From assembly GCA_903879765.1 (NCBI GenBank), contig CAIRMS010000237.1:1-16311 (forward strand): DNA of 16,311 nt, written 5' to 3'. The DNA comes from an uncultured Flavobacteriales bacterium (lineage in GTDB: Bacteria > Bacteroidota > Bacteroidia > Flavobacteriales_D > Crocinitomicaceae). Below, one piece after another: positions 1-7,683 of the stretch (positions are counted from its first letter, which is position 1; the number at the start of each line of letters is the position of its first letter). The notes below the pieces were generated by a model, which searched no databases, was not told where the DNA came from, and was given only the letters and a program-made list of their open reading frames with translations. The position numbers were made by a program, and so were the translations under genes.

Positions 1-6
1 AATCAA

Positions 7-14
7 TATCTTTG
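7..14 (+). promoter_or_regulatory. Putative -7 promoter box for rpmH
   Basis: The sequence TATCTTTG matches the Bacteroidota -7 consensus TAnnTTTG. It ends 34 nt before the rpmH ATG, giving a predicted leader of about 30 nt. The -33 element would lie outside the window, so it cannot be checked. The same box precedes seven other genes here, which raises confidence in it. Confidence 0.55.
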
Positions 15-48
15 CAACCCAAAATAGATTACATAATTAAGATACGAC

Positions 49-207
49 ATGAAAAGAACGTTTCAACCATCGGTAAGAAAAAGAAGAAACAAGCACGGAT
101 TCCGAAGCCGTATGGCTACAAAAAATGGTCGTAGAGTTTTGGCTGCGCGACGCAAAAAAGGAAGAAAGAAATTAACTGTTTCTGACGAGCCTTTCCACAA
201 ACGTTAA
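49..207 (+). CDS. rpmH: 50S ribosomal protein L34
   Basis: This 52-residue, very basic protein is the small L34 subunit of the large ribosomal subunit. It begins MKRTFQPSVRKRRNKHGFR and continues with the family's conserved MATKNGRRVLAARRKKGRK segment (residues 22-40), so identification is by direct recognition. The length is normal for bacterial L34, with a short acidic-to-basic tail (residues 43-52) after the conserved core. The ATG is preceded by an A/T-rich leader without a clear Shine-Dalgarno sequence, as is usual in Bacteroidota. A TAnnTTTG box lies upstream and a strong intrinsic terminator follows 21 nt after the stop, so it is probably transcribed alone. No dnaA or rnpA is visible next to it, although the 5' side is cut by the window edge. 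Confidence 0.97.
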   Translation: MKRTFQPSVRKRRNKHGFRSRMATKNGRRVLAARRKKGRKKLTVSDEPFHKR

Positions 208-227
208 TTCTTTTTCAAAAGATATGT

Positions 228-259
228 AAAGCCCTGACAGCAACGTCAGGGCTTTTTTT
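228..259 (+). terminator. Intrinsic terminator of rpmH
   Basis: A perfect 8-bp GC-rich stem, GCCCTGAC (231-238) pairing with GTCAGGGC (245-252), has a 6-nt loop and is followed by seven T residues (253-259). Flanking A and T residues extend the stem. It lies 21 nt after the rpmH stop. Confidence 0.9.
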
Positions 260-280
260 GTTTATGGCAACTTTTAAACC

Positions 281-345
281 GCACCGCACCGCTGCAGTTG
301 TACTGCTGCGGTAAAACTATAACGCAGGATTTGCAACCTGCGGAA
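281..345. repeat. Palindromic repeat unit 1: two adjacent hairpins
   Basis: Two potential hairpins sit back to back. The first pairs ACCGCTGCAG (288-297) with CTGCTGCGGT (303-312), one mismatch and a 5-nt loop. The second pairs CGCAGG (323-328) with CCTGCG (337-342) around a central TTGCAA. The 16-mer at 290-305 (CGCTGCAGTTGTACTG) recurs with one change at 387-402 and, inverted, at 417-432. The open reading frame crossing this stretch on the minus strand arises from the repeats and resembles no protein I know. The element looks REP-like, but I cannot assign it to a named family. Confidence 0.6.
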
Positions 346-365
346 AATTCTTTTATATAATACAA

Positions 366-436
366 GCTTCGCTTTGTTTGTTGTTACGCTGCAGTTGCAC
401 TGATTATGTATCGCAGCAGTGCAACTGCAGCGAAGC
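366..436. repeat. Palindromic repeat unit 2: 16-bp perfect inverted repeat
   Basis: CGCTGCAGTTGCACTG at 387-402 is exactly reverse-complemented at 417-432, with a 14-nt loop. A second pairing, GCTTCGC (366-372) with GCGAAGC (430-436), overlaps the foot of the right arm and competes with it. The right arm read on the minus strand continues to match unit 1 beyond the 16-mer (ACTGCTGCG), so the copies are homologous over about 23 bases. There is no T-run next to it, so it is not a standard terminator. It lies between the rpmH and pckA terminators and so is probably not part of either mRNA. Confidence 0.7.
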
Positions 437-444
437 GGGGTTGC

Positions 445-480
445 AAAATAAAAAGCCCCTAACATTACTGTCAGAGGCTT
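445..480 (-). terminator. Intrinsic terminator of pckA
   Basis: Read on the minus strand, AAGCCTCTGAC (480-470) pairs with GTTAGGGGCTT (463-453) over 11 bp with two G-U pairs, followed by TTTTTATTTT. It begins 38 nt after the pckA stop. Its sequence is clearly related to the rpmH terminator on the opposite strand. Confidence 0.85.
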
Positions 481-518
481 CATCTAAGCTCTTGCTGATT
501 GATGGAAAGGGCTTAAAT

Positions 519-2123
519 CTAAACTTTAGGCGCTGCTGCTAAAATAGATGGATGCGTTTCTGCTGCGAACTTTTCAAAGTTGGACACAAACTTTTCTGCT
601 AAACTTGCAGAGGTCGCATCGTAAGCAGCTTTATCAGCCCACGTATTTCTTGGATTCAATAATTCAGCTGGAACACCCTCACAAGAAGTAGGGAACGCTA
701 AATTGAAAATCGGCATTTTATCAAAGGAAACATCATTCAATTTACCTGTTAAAGCTGCAGTAATCATCGCACGTGTGTACGAAAGTTTCATGCGACTTCC
801 AACACCATAAGATCCTCCGGACCAACCTGTGTTGATTAACCATACATTAATATCGGTTCCAGCTAATTTATCTCCTAGCAACTTCGCGTATTTAGCTGGA
901 TGCAAAGGAAGGAAAGCGGCACCAAATCCTGCAGAGAAGGTAGTCGTTGGTTCCGTAATTCCTACTTCAGTACCGGCAACTTTCGCCGTGTATCCGGACA
1001 TAAAGTGATACATCGCTTGCTCCGTCGTTAACTTAGAGATTGGAGGCAAAACACCGAATGCATCTGCCGTAAGGAAAAATATGTTTTTTGGTGAACCACC
1101 AATCGATGGAACAGCAATGTTGTCAATGTGATTGATTGGATAAGAGACCCGTGTATTCTCCGTGATGAACCCATCTGCGTAATCTGGTGTCGATGATCCA
1201 TCTACGAAGCCAATGTTCTCTAACAAGGCTCCGAAACGAATGGCATCGTATATCTGTGGTTCTTTCTCGCGACTTAAGTCAATGGTTTTTGCGTAACAAC
1301 CTCCTTCGAAGTTAAAAACGCGGCTTTCGCTCCAACCATGCTCATCGTCCCCAATTAAGCGACGGTTTGGATCAGATGACAAAGTTGTTTTTCCTGTTCC
1401 TGATAGTCCGAAGAAAATTGCTGTATCACCAGCTTCTCCAATATTTGCGGAACAGTGCATGGAAAGTACATTTTTCTCATGTGGAAGAATGAAATTCAAG
1501 GCGGAGAAAATCCCTTTCTTAATTTCACCAGTATATCCTGTTCCACCAATAAGGATCATTTTTTTCGTAAAATTCAAAATCGCGAAATTTGCTTGACGCG
1601 TCCCGTCAATTGCTGGATCTGCTTGAAAGCTGGGAACACATACAACATGCCACTCAGGCATAAATGTTTCAATTTCACTATCCGTCAAACGTAAGAACAT
1701 GTTATTTGCGAAAAGACTTGACCATGGTAGCTCTGTAACAACGCGAATATTCATGCGGTATTTTTCCTCAGCACACGCAGCAACGTCGCGAACATAAATG
1801 TCTTTGCCGTTTAAATAATCATTCATTCGGTCGTAAAGCGCATCGAATTGCTCAGGTGTAAAACCAATATTCACATTTCCCCACCAAACTGCATTTTCCG
1901 TCTTTTCATCGCGCACAATGAATCGGTCTTTTGGTGACCTTCCTGTAAATTCTCCGGTTTCAATCGCAAGTGCACCCGTATCAGTCAACATTCCCTCACC
2001 GAGAATGATGCAATCTTCTACTAGTTCTGCTGGACTTAAATTCCAAAACTGTTCTCCTAGATTTGTCAGTCCAATAGAAGCTGCTAAATCTGCATTTTTT
2101 CCAAATTTCCCTTGTAATTCCAT
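519..2123 (-). CDS. pckA: Phosphoenolpyruvate carboxykinase (ATP)
   Basis: The 534-residue enzyme converts oxaloacetate plus ATP to PEP, CO2 and ADP in the cytoplasm, the committing step of gluconeogenesis. Family hallmarks are all present: TGRSPKD (60-66) with substrate Arg62, the KKG segment near 202, metal-ligand His223 in SMHCSAN, the kinase P-loop GLSGTGKTT (239-247), the metal-binding GDDEHGW (258-264) and Arg325 in ENTRVSYP. Length fits the ATP-type family. The reading frame stays open upstream to 2222, but I chose the ATG at 2123. The extra 33 residues do not resemble the family, the chosen protein begins where homologues begin, and a -7 promoter box lies inside the extension (2166-2173). 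It is monocistronic, with its own terminator. Confidence 0.97.
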   Translation of the reverse strand: MELQGKFGKNADLAASIGLTNLGEQFWNLSPAELVEDCIILGEGMLTDTGALAIETGEFTGRSPKDRFIVRDEKTENAVWWGNVNIGFTPEQFDALYDRMNDYLNGKDIYVRDVAACAEEKYRMNIRVVTELPWSSLFANNMFLRLTDSEIETFMPEWHVVCVPSFQADPAIDGTRQANFAILNFTKKMILIGGTGYTGEIKKGIFSALNFILPHEKNVLSMHCSANIGEAGDTAIFFGLSGTGKTTLSSDPNRRLIGDDEHGWSESRVFNFEGGCYAKTIDLSREKEPQIYDAIRFGALLENIGFVDGSSTPDYADGFITENTRVSYPINHIDNIAVPSIGGSPKNIFFLTADAFGVLPPISKLTTEQAMYHFMSGYTAKVAGTEVGITEPTTTFSAGFGAAFLPLHPAKYAKLLGDKLAGTDINVWLINTGWSGGSYGVGSRMKLSYTRAMITAALTGKLNDVSFDKMPIFNLAFPTSCEGVPAELLNPRNTWADKAAYDATSASLAEKFVSNFEKFAAETHPSILAAAPKV

Positions 2124-2165
2124 GTCCGTTATTTTTGGCACAACTTTCGTTGCACAATGATGACA

Positions 2166-2173
2166 CAAAATTA
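2166..2173 (-). promoter_or_regulatory. Putative -7 promoter box for pckA
   Basis: TAATTTTG on the minus strand matches TAnnTTTG. It lies 42 nt upstream of the ATG at 2123, predicting a leader of about 38 nt. No clear TTG is found at the -33 spacing, so support comes only from the -7 box and its position. Confidence 0.4.
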
Positions 2174-2284
2174 CTTGGAGTAGATTGATTAAAACATGAT
2201 TTTCATTAGTTTTTGCTAACACTTACAAGGAGTTCATGTTTAAAAAATAATTTTAATAATTCCGTTTTTTTCACTATCTTCTAG

Positions 2285-2340
2285 TAAGTGTCAAAGCTAC
2301 ACTTAGCGCGATTAATCCTACTATTTCGAAACTAAGCGCG
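2285..2340. repeat. Short repeats in the pckA / serine hydrolase divergent spacer
   Basis: TAAGTGT (2285-2291) and ACACTTA (2299-2305) form a 7-bp inverted repeat with a 7-nt spacer. ACTTAGCGCG (2301-2310) recurs as ACTAAGCGCG (2331-2340), exactly 30 bp apart, about three helical turns. Both lie upstream of the gene at 2381, whose -7 region may be TAGTTTTA (2351-2358), an imperfect TAnnTTTG. They could be protein-binding sites, but nothing in the sequence names a regulator. Confidence 0.3.
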
Positions 2341-2380
2341 CAATAATTATTAGTTTTATAAAAAAATATAATTCAAGCCA

Positions 2381-4261
2381 ATGATTCGCAGTATCGCCCT
2401 TTTGTTTTCCGGAATGTTCTTTGCTTTTTGCATGAATCCAACCAAACGAAACCTAGACCCTAATTTTCCTGATGTCCCTAAAACATGGTACTCCAATGAA
2501 TTTAAGGGCCTAAACGGAAAAGCAGCACATCAACAGGCTTTGGCTTACGAAAAAGGAATTGTTGTCATCGAGAATAAAAATGCACTCTTACCACTTGGTA
2601 ATTTGGACCTTAAAAGCGCTCATGTTTCAATGGGGGGGAATCCAACTGTTTTTCATAACGGACTAGATCGATTCATTTCGAATGATCAATTATTGCGAAC
2701 AAGTGTTCATGGACACGAACTAAAGGAATGGCTGAAACAGTCTAAACACGATGTGATATTTGTCAGCATTCATGCAACCAACGAAACCAAGATTGACTCG
2801 ATCGACGCCACTGTTTTTCAAGAATTACCTCATCATTCTAAAGCGATTCTCTGTGTTTTTGGAGATAGTTCCATACTGTCTAAACTCCCTACAAAAAGAT
2901 TTGACGCCATCATTTGGGCAAAAGAAAACCATGAAATTGCGCAAGAAAGAGCCAGTCAAGTTATTTTCGGAGGACTTGGAACGACCGCGATTTTAAAAAC
3001 TAAATTAGCTTCACTTGATCAAGAATTTGTCGCTGGAACAGGAATTCAAACAAAAACTAATGGCCGCTTGAAATTTAGTAGTCCTGAGGAAATCGGTATT
3101 GATTCAAAAAAATTAGCCGGCATCGATCAAATCGCGAAAGAAGGAATTGAAAAAGGAGCCTATCCTGGTTGTCAAGTACTCGTTGCCGTAAATGATCAAA
3201 TTATTTGGCGTAAATGTTACGGAAAACAAAGTTACGATGCGAAAGCGGTGAACGTTGAACATCACGATGTCTATGACATTGCTTCCGTTACTAAAATTGC
3301 CGCATCAACGTTACTTGCCATGCATTTACACACGAAGAATAAGTTTTCGTTAGACAAAAAGTTAAAAGAGTACATTCCTGAAGTCACTAAAAACACTCCT
3401 TTCGGTGAGATATTAATTCGCGACATGATGGCACACCAATCCGGATTAACTCCTTTTATTCCTTTTTACAAGCGAACAGTCCAAAATGGCACATGGAATC
3501 CAGCGATATACAGCGAAACGCAAAAGCCTGGTTTTGAACAGCAAGTGGCAAATGGACTCTACATTAAAAATTCATTTACTGACTCTATGTATGCACAGAT
3601 TTTGAAATCTACCTTAGGTCCGAAAAAATATGAATATTCAGATTTATGCTATTACTTCACACAGAAAATCCTAGAAAAACAGATTGGACAAACACAAAAT
3701 ATTTATTTAGAAGAGCAAATCTATCGTCCAATGGGATTGAGACACCTACGTTATTTACCGCTCGCTCATTTCGATAAATCCCACATCATTCCAACGGAAA
3801 ACGACCAAGCATTCCGCAAGCAATTACTTCATGGATTCGTTCACGATCCGGGAGCAGCAATGCTCGGTGGGGTTGCTGGACATGCAGGTGTTTTTGCGAA
3901 TGCAACAGACCTTGCGAGTATCATGCAGTTGTTTTTAAACAAAGGAAAATATGCTGGAATGGAGTTCTTTTCTGAAGCGGTTTGCAACGAATATACGAAA
4001 CAACAATTTCCTGGGAACAAAAGAGGTGCAGGATTCGACCGTCCAAATGCAAGTGGCGGCGGTACATGTGATGAACTTGCCTCCCAGCAAAGTTTTGGGC
4101 ATTCTGGATTTACAGGAGCACTTGCTTGGGCTGACCCGAAAAAGAAGGTAATCTTTATCTTCCTATCGAATCGTGTGAATCCAAGTCAGGATAACTGGAA
4201 AATTCGTGACTTGAGCATCCGTACACGTATCCAACATGTCATCTACCAAGCCTTGCAATAA
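2381..4261 (+). CDS. Exported class C beta-lactamase-like serine hydrolase with GH3 C-terminal-type domain
   Basis: The protein has 626 residues. Residues 1-17 form a hydrophobic export signal; Cys17 follows FAF, which is a poor lipobox, so lipidation is uncertain. Residues 50-230 resemble the C-terminal domain of GH3 glycosidases (VVIENKNALLPLGN near 61-74; RASQVIFGGLGTTAIL at 190-205). Residues 233-626 form a penicillin-binding/class C beta-lactamase fold: SVTK at 302-305 with nucleophile Ser302, Tyr-Ser-Asp at 419-421 and His-Ser-Gly at 574-576. Bacteroidota have fusions of a full GH3 enzyme to this hydrolase; here the catalytic GH3 TIM barrel is absent. The family suggests peptidoglycan-related amidase, esterase or peptidase activity in the periplasm, but the substrate is unknown. 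It ends 3 nt from the convergent M14 gene. Confidence 0.85.
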   Translation: MIRSIALLFSGMFFAFCMNPTKRNLDPNFPDVPKTWYSNEFKGLNGKAAHQQALAYEKGIVVIENKNALLPLGNLDLKSAHVSMGGNPTVFHNGLDRFISNDQLLRTSVHGHELKEWLKQSKHDVIFVSIHATNETKIDSIDATVFQELPHHSKAILCVFGDSSILSKLPTKRFDAIIWAKENHEIAQERASQVIFGGLGTTAILKTKLASLDQEFVAGTGIQTKTNGRLKFSSPEEIGIDSKKLAGIDQIAKEGIEKGAYPGCQVLVAVNDQIIWRKCYGKQSYDAKAVNVEHHDVYDIASVTKIAASTLLAMHLHTKNKFSLDKKLKEYIPEVTKNTPFGEILIRDMMAHQSGLTPFIPFYKRTVQNGTWNPAIYSETQKPGFEQQVANGLYIKNSFTDSMYAQILKSTLGPKKYEYSDLCYYFTQKILEKQIGQTQNIYLEEQIYRPMGLRHLRYLPLAHFDKSHIIPTENDQAFRKQLLHGFVHDPGAAMLGGVAGHAGVFANATDLASIMQLFLNKGKYAGMEFFSEAVCNEYTKQQFPGNKRGAGFDRPNASGGGTCDELASQQSFGHSGFTGALAWADPKKKVIFIFLSNRVNPSQDNWKIRDLSIRTRIQHVIYQALQ

Positions 4262-4264
4262 GGA

Positions 4265-6703
4265 TTAATTTTCGTTCACGAAGAACAACGCATTAGCGAC
4301 CATCAATTTCCCGTTTTCCCAGAATCCGCGGAACAATGGATTATCGATGAAATAAATAATGGAGCCGTTGCCGTAGGTTTGATATCCGGCAATTGCTGCT
4401 TCGCTCTGTTGTTTTTTAACACGTGAACCAACAAATCCATTCAATGCAACTGCATCTTTCTTCAAATGAAACACATTTTCCCCGCTGAGTTTAAATTGAT
4501 CTGTGCTTTGACGAAGCGTGTAATAGGTAGCATAACCAAATCCGAGTGGATTTGATGGATCCAATTCACATTCATAAATTGCACCTGTAATGTAATTAGA
4601 AATCTGATCGCGTTCCTGCTTGGAGAAGCTAAGCGGTTTTTGAATGCTATCTGATTTGTTTTCAGAAGTTGAAATTTCAAATCCATCTTTTCCTGCGAAA
4701 TCGTACACAGCAGATCCCAAAACGATCAATTTTCCGCCGTTTTGAATCCATTCTTTCACTTTTGTATTTTCAGAAAGTGAAATCCCTCCCTCCGGAACGA
4801 ATAACACCGTCAATTGAGGCAAAGCTTCTTCTAAATCATCGGTAAATACCAAATGTATGGATCGACCCATTTGACGCTCGAAGAAATGCCAAATTTCACC
4901 TACATTTAAAGAAGATGCTTCTTCTCCAGCCAATAATCCGATGGAATGATTTGGGATTTTTTTCACAGAGGACGATCCTAAATCCACTCCTTCTTGGACA
5001 AATCCAGTTGCCAACGCTGTTAAACTCACTGCATTTTTATTTGCGATTTTAAGAACCATTTGATCAAAATCTGCACGTTTGTTTTCTCCACGAAGAATAA
5101 GTAGTGTTCCCGGAGTAAAGAAGTTTCCTTGAGATTTAAATCCTTTTTCGTTAAAATACACATCGAATCCAGCTTCATGTAATTCCGTTAAAAAACGTGT
5201 CGATTTCATAGACTCCCATCGTGCAGCATACGCATAACATCCTGGCGTTGACACTTGGTTTAATGTTGTTGACCAGCCGCTAAAAACAGTCCCTTTGGCA
5301 CCAGTTGTCTCAATTGCCCATGCTTCTACACCAAATGCAAATGGCAAGGTCCAAGCGGTAATGTCATAGGTTAAACTATCCGATAACTTCGTTTTTGGCT
5401 CAAACAACACATTCACCAAGGTTCCTTTTTCTTGATTCGTATGAATCAACATATCTCCTTGCATCAATTTAATCGTTTCAGTTTGTCCATTTTGGAAATG
5501 ATAGGCTTTTGAAGCAGACTCCTGTGTGGAAGTTGTAATCATCTCAACTTGGATACCATTTTTCTGCATTAATGCCATCAAAGGCTCCAACTTTGCTTGT
5601 GATGAACGCAAGACATATGTTTTATATCTGTAATTTTTTTGTGTACAAAAGAGCTGATACTCCTTTACCAATTTATCAGCATTTTTAGCACTCATTTCCA
5701 CCGTTGACAAGCCAGTTGTTACATGATGCATGACACGATCCTTCAAACTCAAGGTATCTCCAACTTGTGTAATTACCGCCAATCCTGCTCGTCCACTTCC
5801 ACCCTGCTCATACGTCATTCCAATACTCCCACTATATGTTGGATAGGTATCTCCATAACTTGGATACAACAAATCAAAAATTTCTTTCGAAAAATACAAC
5901 CATCCTTCTTTGTCAAAATAAGAAGCGTGATTTCCCCCTATTTCTTTTTGAAAATCTCGTTGCCAATTCGTAATGACTTCGTGATATGGTTCAGCTGCAG
6001 GAGGAAAATAATAGGGTTCATTGATTCCTTGTTCATGGAAATCCACATGAACGTGAGGTAACCATTGATTATAGCGTTGCACACGTTGCTCTGATTCAAT
6101 TTGTGTCATCCATGCCCAATCTCGGTTCAGATCGAATAAATAGTGATTTGGACGTCCACTCGGCCAAGGTTCTTTGTGCTCCGCTGAGAATTTATGAAGA
6201 TCAGCGGGAGCATTGCCATACTGCTGATAAAAGTTCACGTAACGATCTCTTCCATCTGGATTCAAACAAGGATCCATGATCACAATGGTATTAGTGAGAT
6301 ACGCTGATTTATCCGTCAATAAACGATATGCCGTTTGCATCGCCGCCTCGGTGCCTGAACTTTCATTCCCGTGAACGTTATAACTCAACCAAACGATGGC
6401 CAATTTTTCAGATGCTGCATGATTTTGGTGATTTTGACGGATTTCTTCCAACTTTTTTAAATTTTCTGCCGTTCCGAAAAAAGCTAAAATCAAATCGCGG
6501 TGTTCATACGTTTCGCCGTACTTTTCCACTTTCATCATAGAAGGATAAGCCTCTTGTAAGGCGTTAAAATAAGCAACCACTTTATCTTGACGCGTAAAAC
6601 GGGTGCCAATTTCATATCCTAGATAGGAGCTTGGAGTAAAATTCTGTGCGTTTAACGTCCATGTTACAGCGCAAAGAAACACGGATAAAATCAGTTGTTT
6701 CAT
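4265..6703 (-). CDS. Secreted M14-family zinc carboxypeptidase
   Basis: The protein has 812 residues with a signal peptide (about 1-19, ending LNA before QN), so it acts in the periplasm, at the surface or outside the cell. The M14 catalytic domain spans roughly 25-320. Zinc ligands are His111 and Glu114 in HGNESSG and His223 in DFHEQG; NPDGR (148-152) and FDLNRDW (190-196) are typical substrate-pocket segments; Glu299 in TYEQGG is the general base. The rest, with a segment near 586-670 resembling a class I glutamine-amidotransferase-like fold, matches the long Bacteroidota M14 subfamily of about 800-850 residues. I see no type IX secretion C-terminal tail. It starts 2 nt after the deacylase gene and so ends the rimB-rimK operon. 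The peptide specificity is unknown. Confidence 0.92.
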   Translation of the reverse strand: MKQLILSVFLCAVTWTLNAQNFTPSSYLGYEIGTRFTRQDKVVAYFNALQEAYPSMMKVEKYGETYEHRDLILAFFGTAENLKKLEEIRQNHQNHAASEKLAIVWLSYNVHGNESSGTEAAMQTAYRLLTDKSAYLTNTIVIMDPCLNPDGRDRYVNFYQQYGNAPADLHKFSAEHKEPWPSGRPNHYLFDLNRDWAWMTQIESEQRVQRYNQWLPHVHVDFHEQGINEPYYFPPAAEPYHEVITNWQRDFQKEIGGNHASYFDKEGWLYFSKEIFDLLYPSYGDTYPTYSGSIGMTYEQGGSGRAGLAVITQVGDTLSLKDRVMHHVTTGLSTVEMSAKNADKLVKEYQLFCTQKNYRYKTYVLRSSQAKLEPLMALMQKNGIQVEMITTSTQESASKAYHFQNGQTETIKLMQGDMLIHTNQEKGTLVNVLFEPKTKLSDSLTYDITAWTLPFAFGVEAWAIETTGAKGTVFSGWSTTLNQVSTPGCYAYAARWESMKSTRFLTELHEAGFDVYFNEKGFKSQGNFFTPGTLLILRGENKRADFDQMVLKIANKNAVSLTALATGFVQEGVDLGSSSVKKIPNHSIGLLAGEEASSLNVGEIWHFFERQMGRSIHLVFTDDLEEALPQLTVLFVPEGGISLSENTKVKEWIQNGGKLIVLGSAVYDFAGKDGFEISTSENKSDSIQKPLSFSKQERDQISNYITGAIYECELDPSNPLGFGYATYYTLRQSTDQFKLSGENVFHLKKDAVALNGFVGSRVKKQQSEAAIAGYQTYGNGSIIYFIDNPLFRGFWENGKLMVANALFFVNEN

Positions 6704-6705
6704 GT

Positions 6706-7683
6706 TTAAGAATTAAGTTTTTTAGCGATGTTAATGATTGCATCACCTTTATATACAACAGGAGACTCATTTGTGCAGATAATGTAACCGTCTTGTGTTG
6801 CTTTAATTTTTTTCTCATAATTTCCATACGGATCCGTGACAATACCAAGAATGTCACCTTTAAATATGGCTGCACCATTCTGGATAAATGCTTGAAACAT
6901 TCCGGAAGATGGTGCCCTCATCCATTTGCTTTCATCCAAGAGAATCGGTTCTCGGTCCTTCGAAATATCATGTTTGTAATTCCTCATACCAAGATGTGAA
7001 ATGACACGCTTCACACCATTTAATCCTTCTTCCACAACTTGTTCTTCGATGCTATTCGATTTCCCACCTTCAAAAAGAAGGATTTTCTTTTTTCTTTTGA
7101 CGATGGATTCCCTAAGCGTTTTCGATATCAAATTGGAATTCAAAATAAAAGGCGGATTGAAAATTCGTGCTAGTTCAATGCTTTCTTCATCTTTAAACAC
7201 ACAGCGAATTTGAGGAAAATTATTGCGTTGGGATGCCCCAGTATGAAAATCAATGATATAATCACAATGAGGTGCCAATTCCTTCATAAAGTGAAAGGCA
7301 AACTGAGAAGCCAATGAACCATTAGAACTTCCCGGAAAGCTACGATTCAAATCTCTACCATCCGGCAATTCACGGTGTAAATTCAGGAATCCGAAAATAT
7401 TAAATACAGGCAGACAGATAATGGTACCCTTTGTTGGTTTGTGTAATTTTTTACGCAAAAATCGACGGACAATTTCCACTCCGTTGATTTCGTCTCCATG
7501 TAAACCCGCCATTAATAGAACCGTTGGTCCATCCTCTTTTGCTCGTTCAACAATAACAGGAACTAAAATCGGGGTGCGTGTGTGAAGGTGAGCAACATCA
7601 AAATTCAATTGCACACTCTTTCCCGGCAAGATTTCTTGTCCAAGAATCACCATTTTTTTGTATTCTTTTTTAACGGTTGACAT
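6706..7683 (-). CDS. Succinylglutamate desuccinylase / aspartoacylase family zinc deacylase
   Basis: The family hydrolyses N-acyl amino acids such as N-succinylglutamate (AstE) or N-acetylaspartate (AspA) with one zinc ion. With the start chosen, the 325-residue protein has His62 and Glu65 in GLHGDEING, Arg114 in DLNRSFPG, third ligand His147 in DFHTGA, and candidate catalytic Glu205 in LLFEGG. Residues 255-325 form a lipoyl/biotinyl-like beta domain found in this subfamily. The frame is open to an ATG at 7716 inside rimK, but the ATG at 7683 overlaps rimK by only 14 nt; an ATG at 7653 is also possible. It has no signal peptide, so it is cytoplasmic. The AST arginine pathway genes are absent nearby, so a true AstE role is unlikely. 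It sits directly after rimK. Confidence 0.88.
   Translation of the reverse strand: MSTVKKEYKKMVILGQEILPGKSVQLNFDVAHLHTRTPILVPVIVERAKEDGPTVLLMAGLHGDEINGVEIVRRFLRKKLHKPTKGTIICLPVFNIFGFLNLHRELPDGRDLNRSFPGSSNGSLASQFAFHFMKELAPHCDYIIDFHTGASQRNNFPQIRCVFKDEESIELARIFNPPFILNSNLISKTLRESIVKRKKKILLFEGGKSNSIEEQVVEEGLNGVKRVISHLGMRNYKHDISKDREPILLDESKWMRAPSSGMFQAFIQNGAAIFKGDILGIVTDPYGNYEKKIKATQDGYIICTNESPVVYKGDAIINIAKKLNS

Noticed and set aside
274..483. 69-residue minus-strand reading frame between rpmH and pckA
   Set aside because: It is made of the palindromic repeats and both terminators, has no homology I recognise and contains no promoter; the repeats alone explain its openness.
2124..2222. 33-residue N-terminal extension of pckA
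   Set aside because: It does not match the PEP carboxykinase family, contains the probable -7 promoter box, and the ATG at 2123 begins where homologues begin.
6612..6999. Reading frames of 88-117 residues on both strands near the deacylase / M14 junction
   Set aside because: They lie in other frames of two well-supported genes and show no domain-like sequence; they are shadows.
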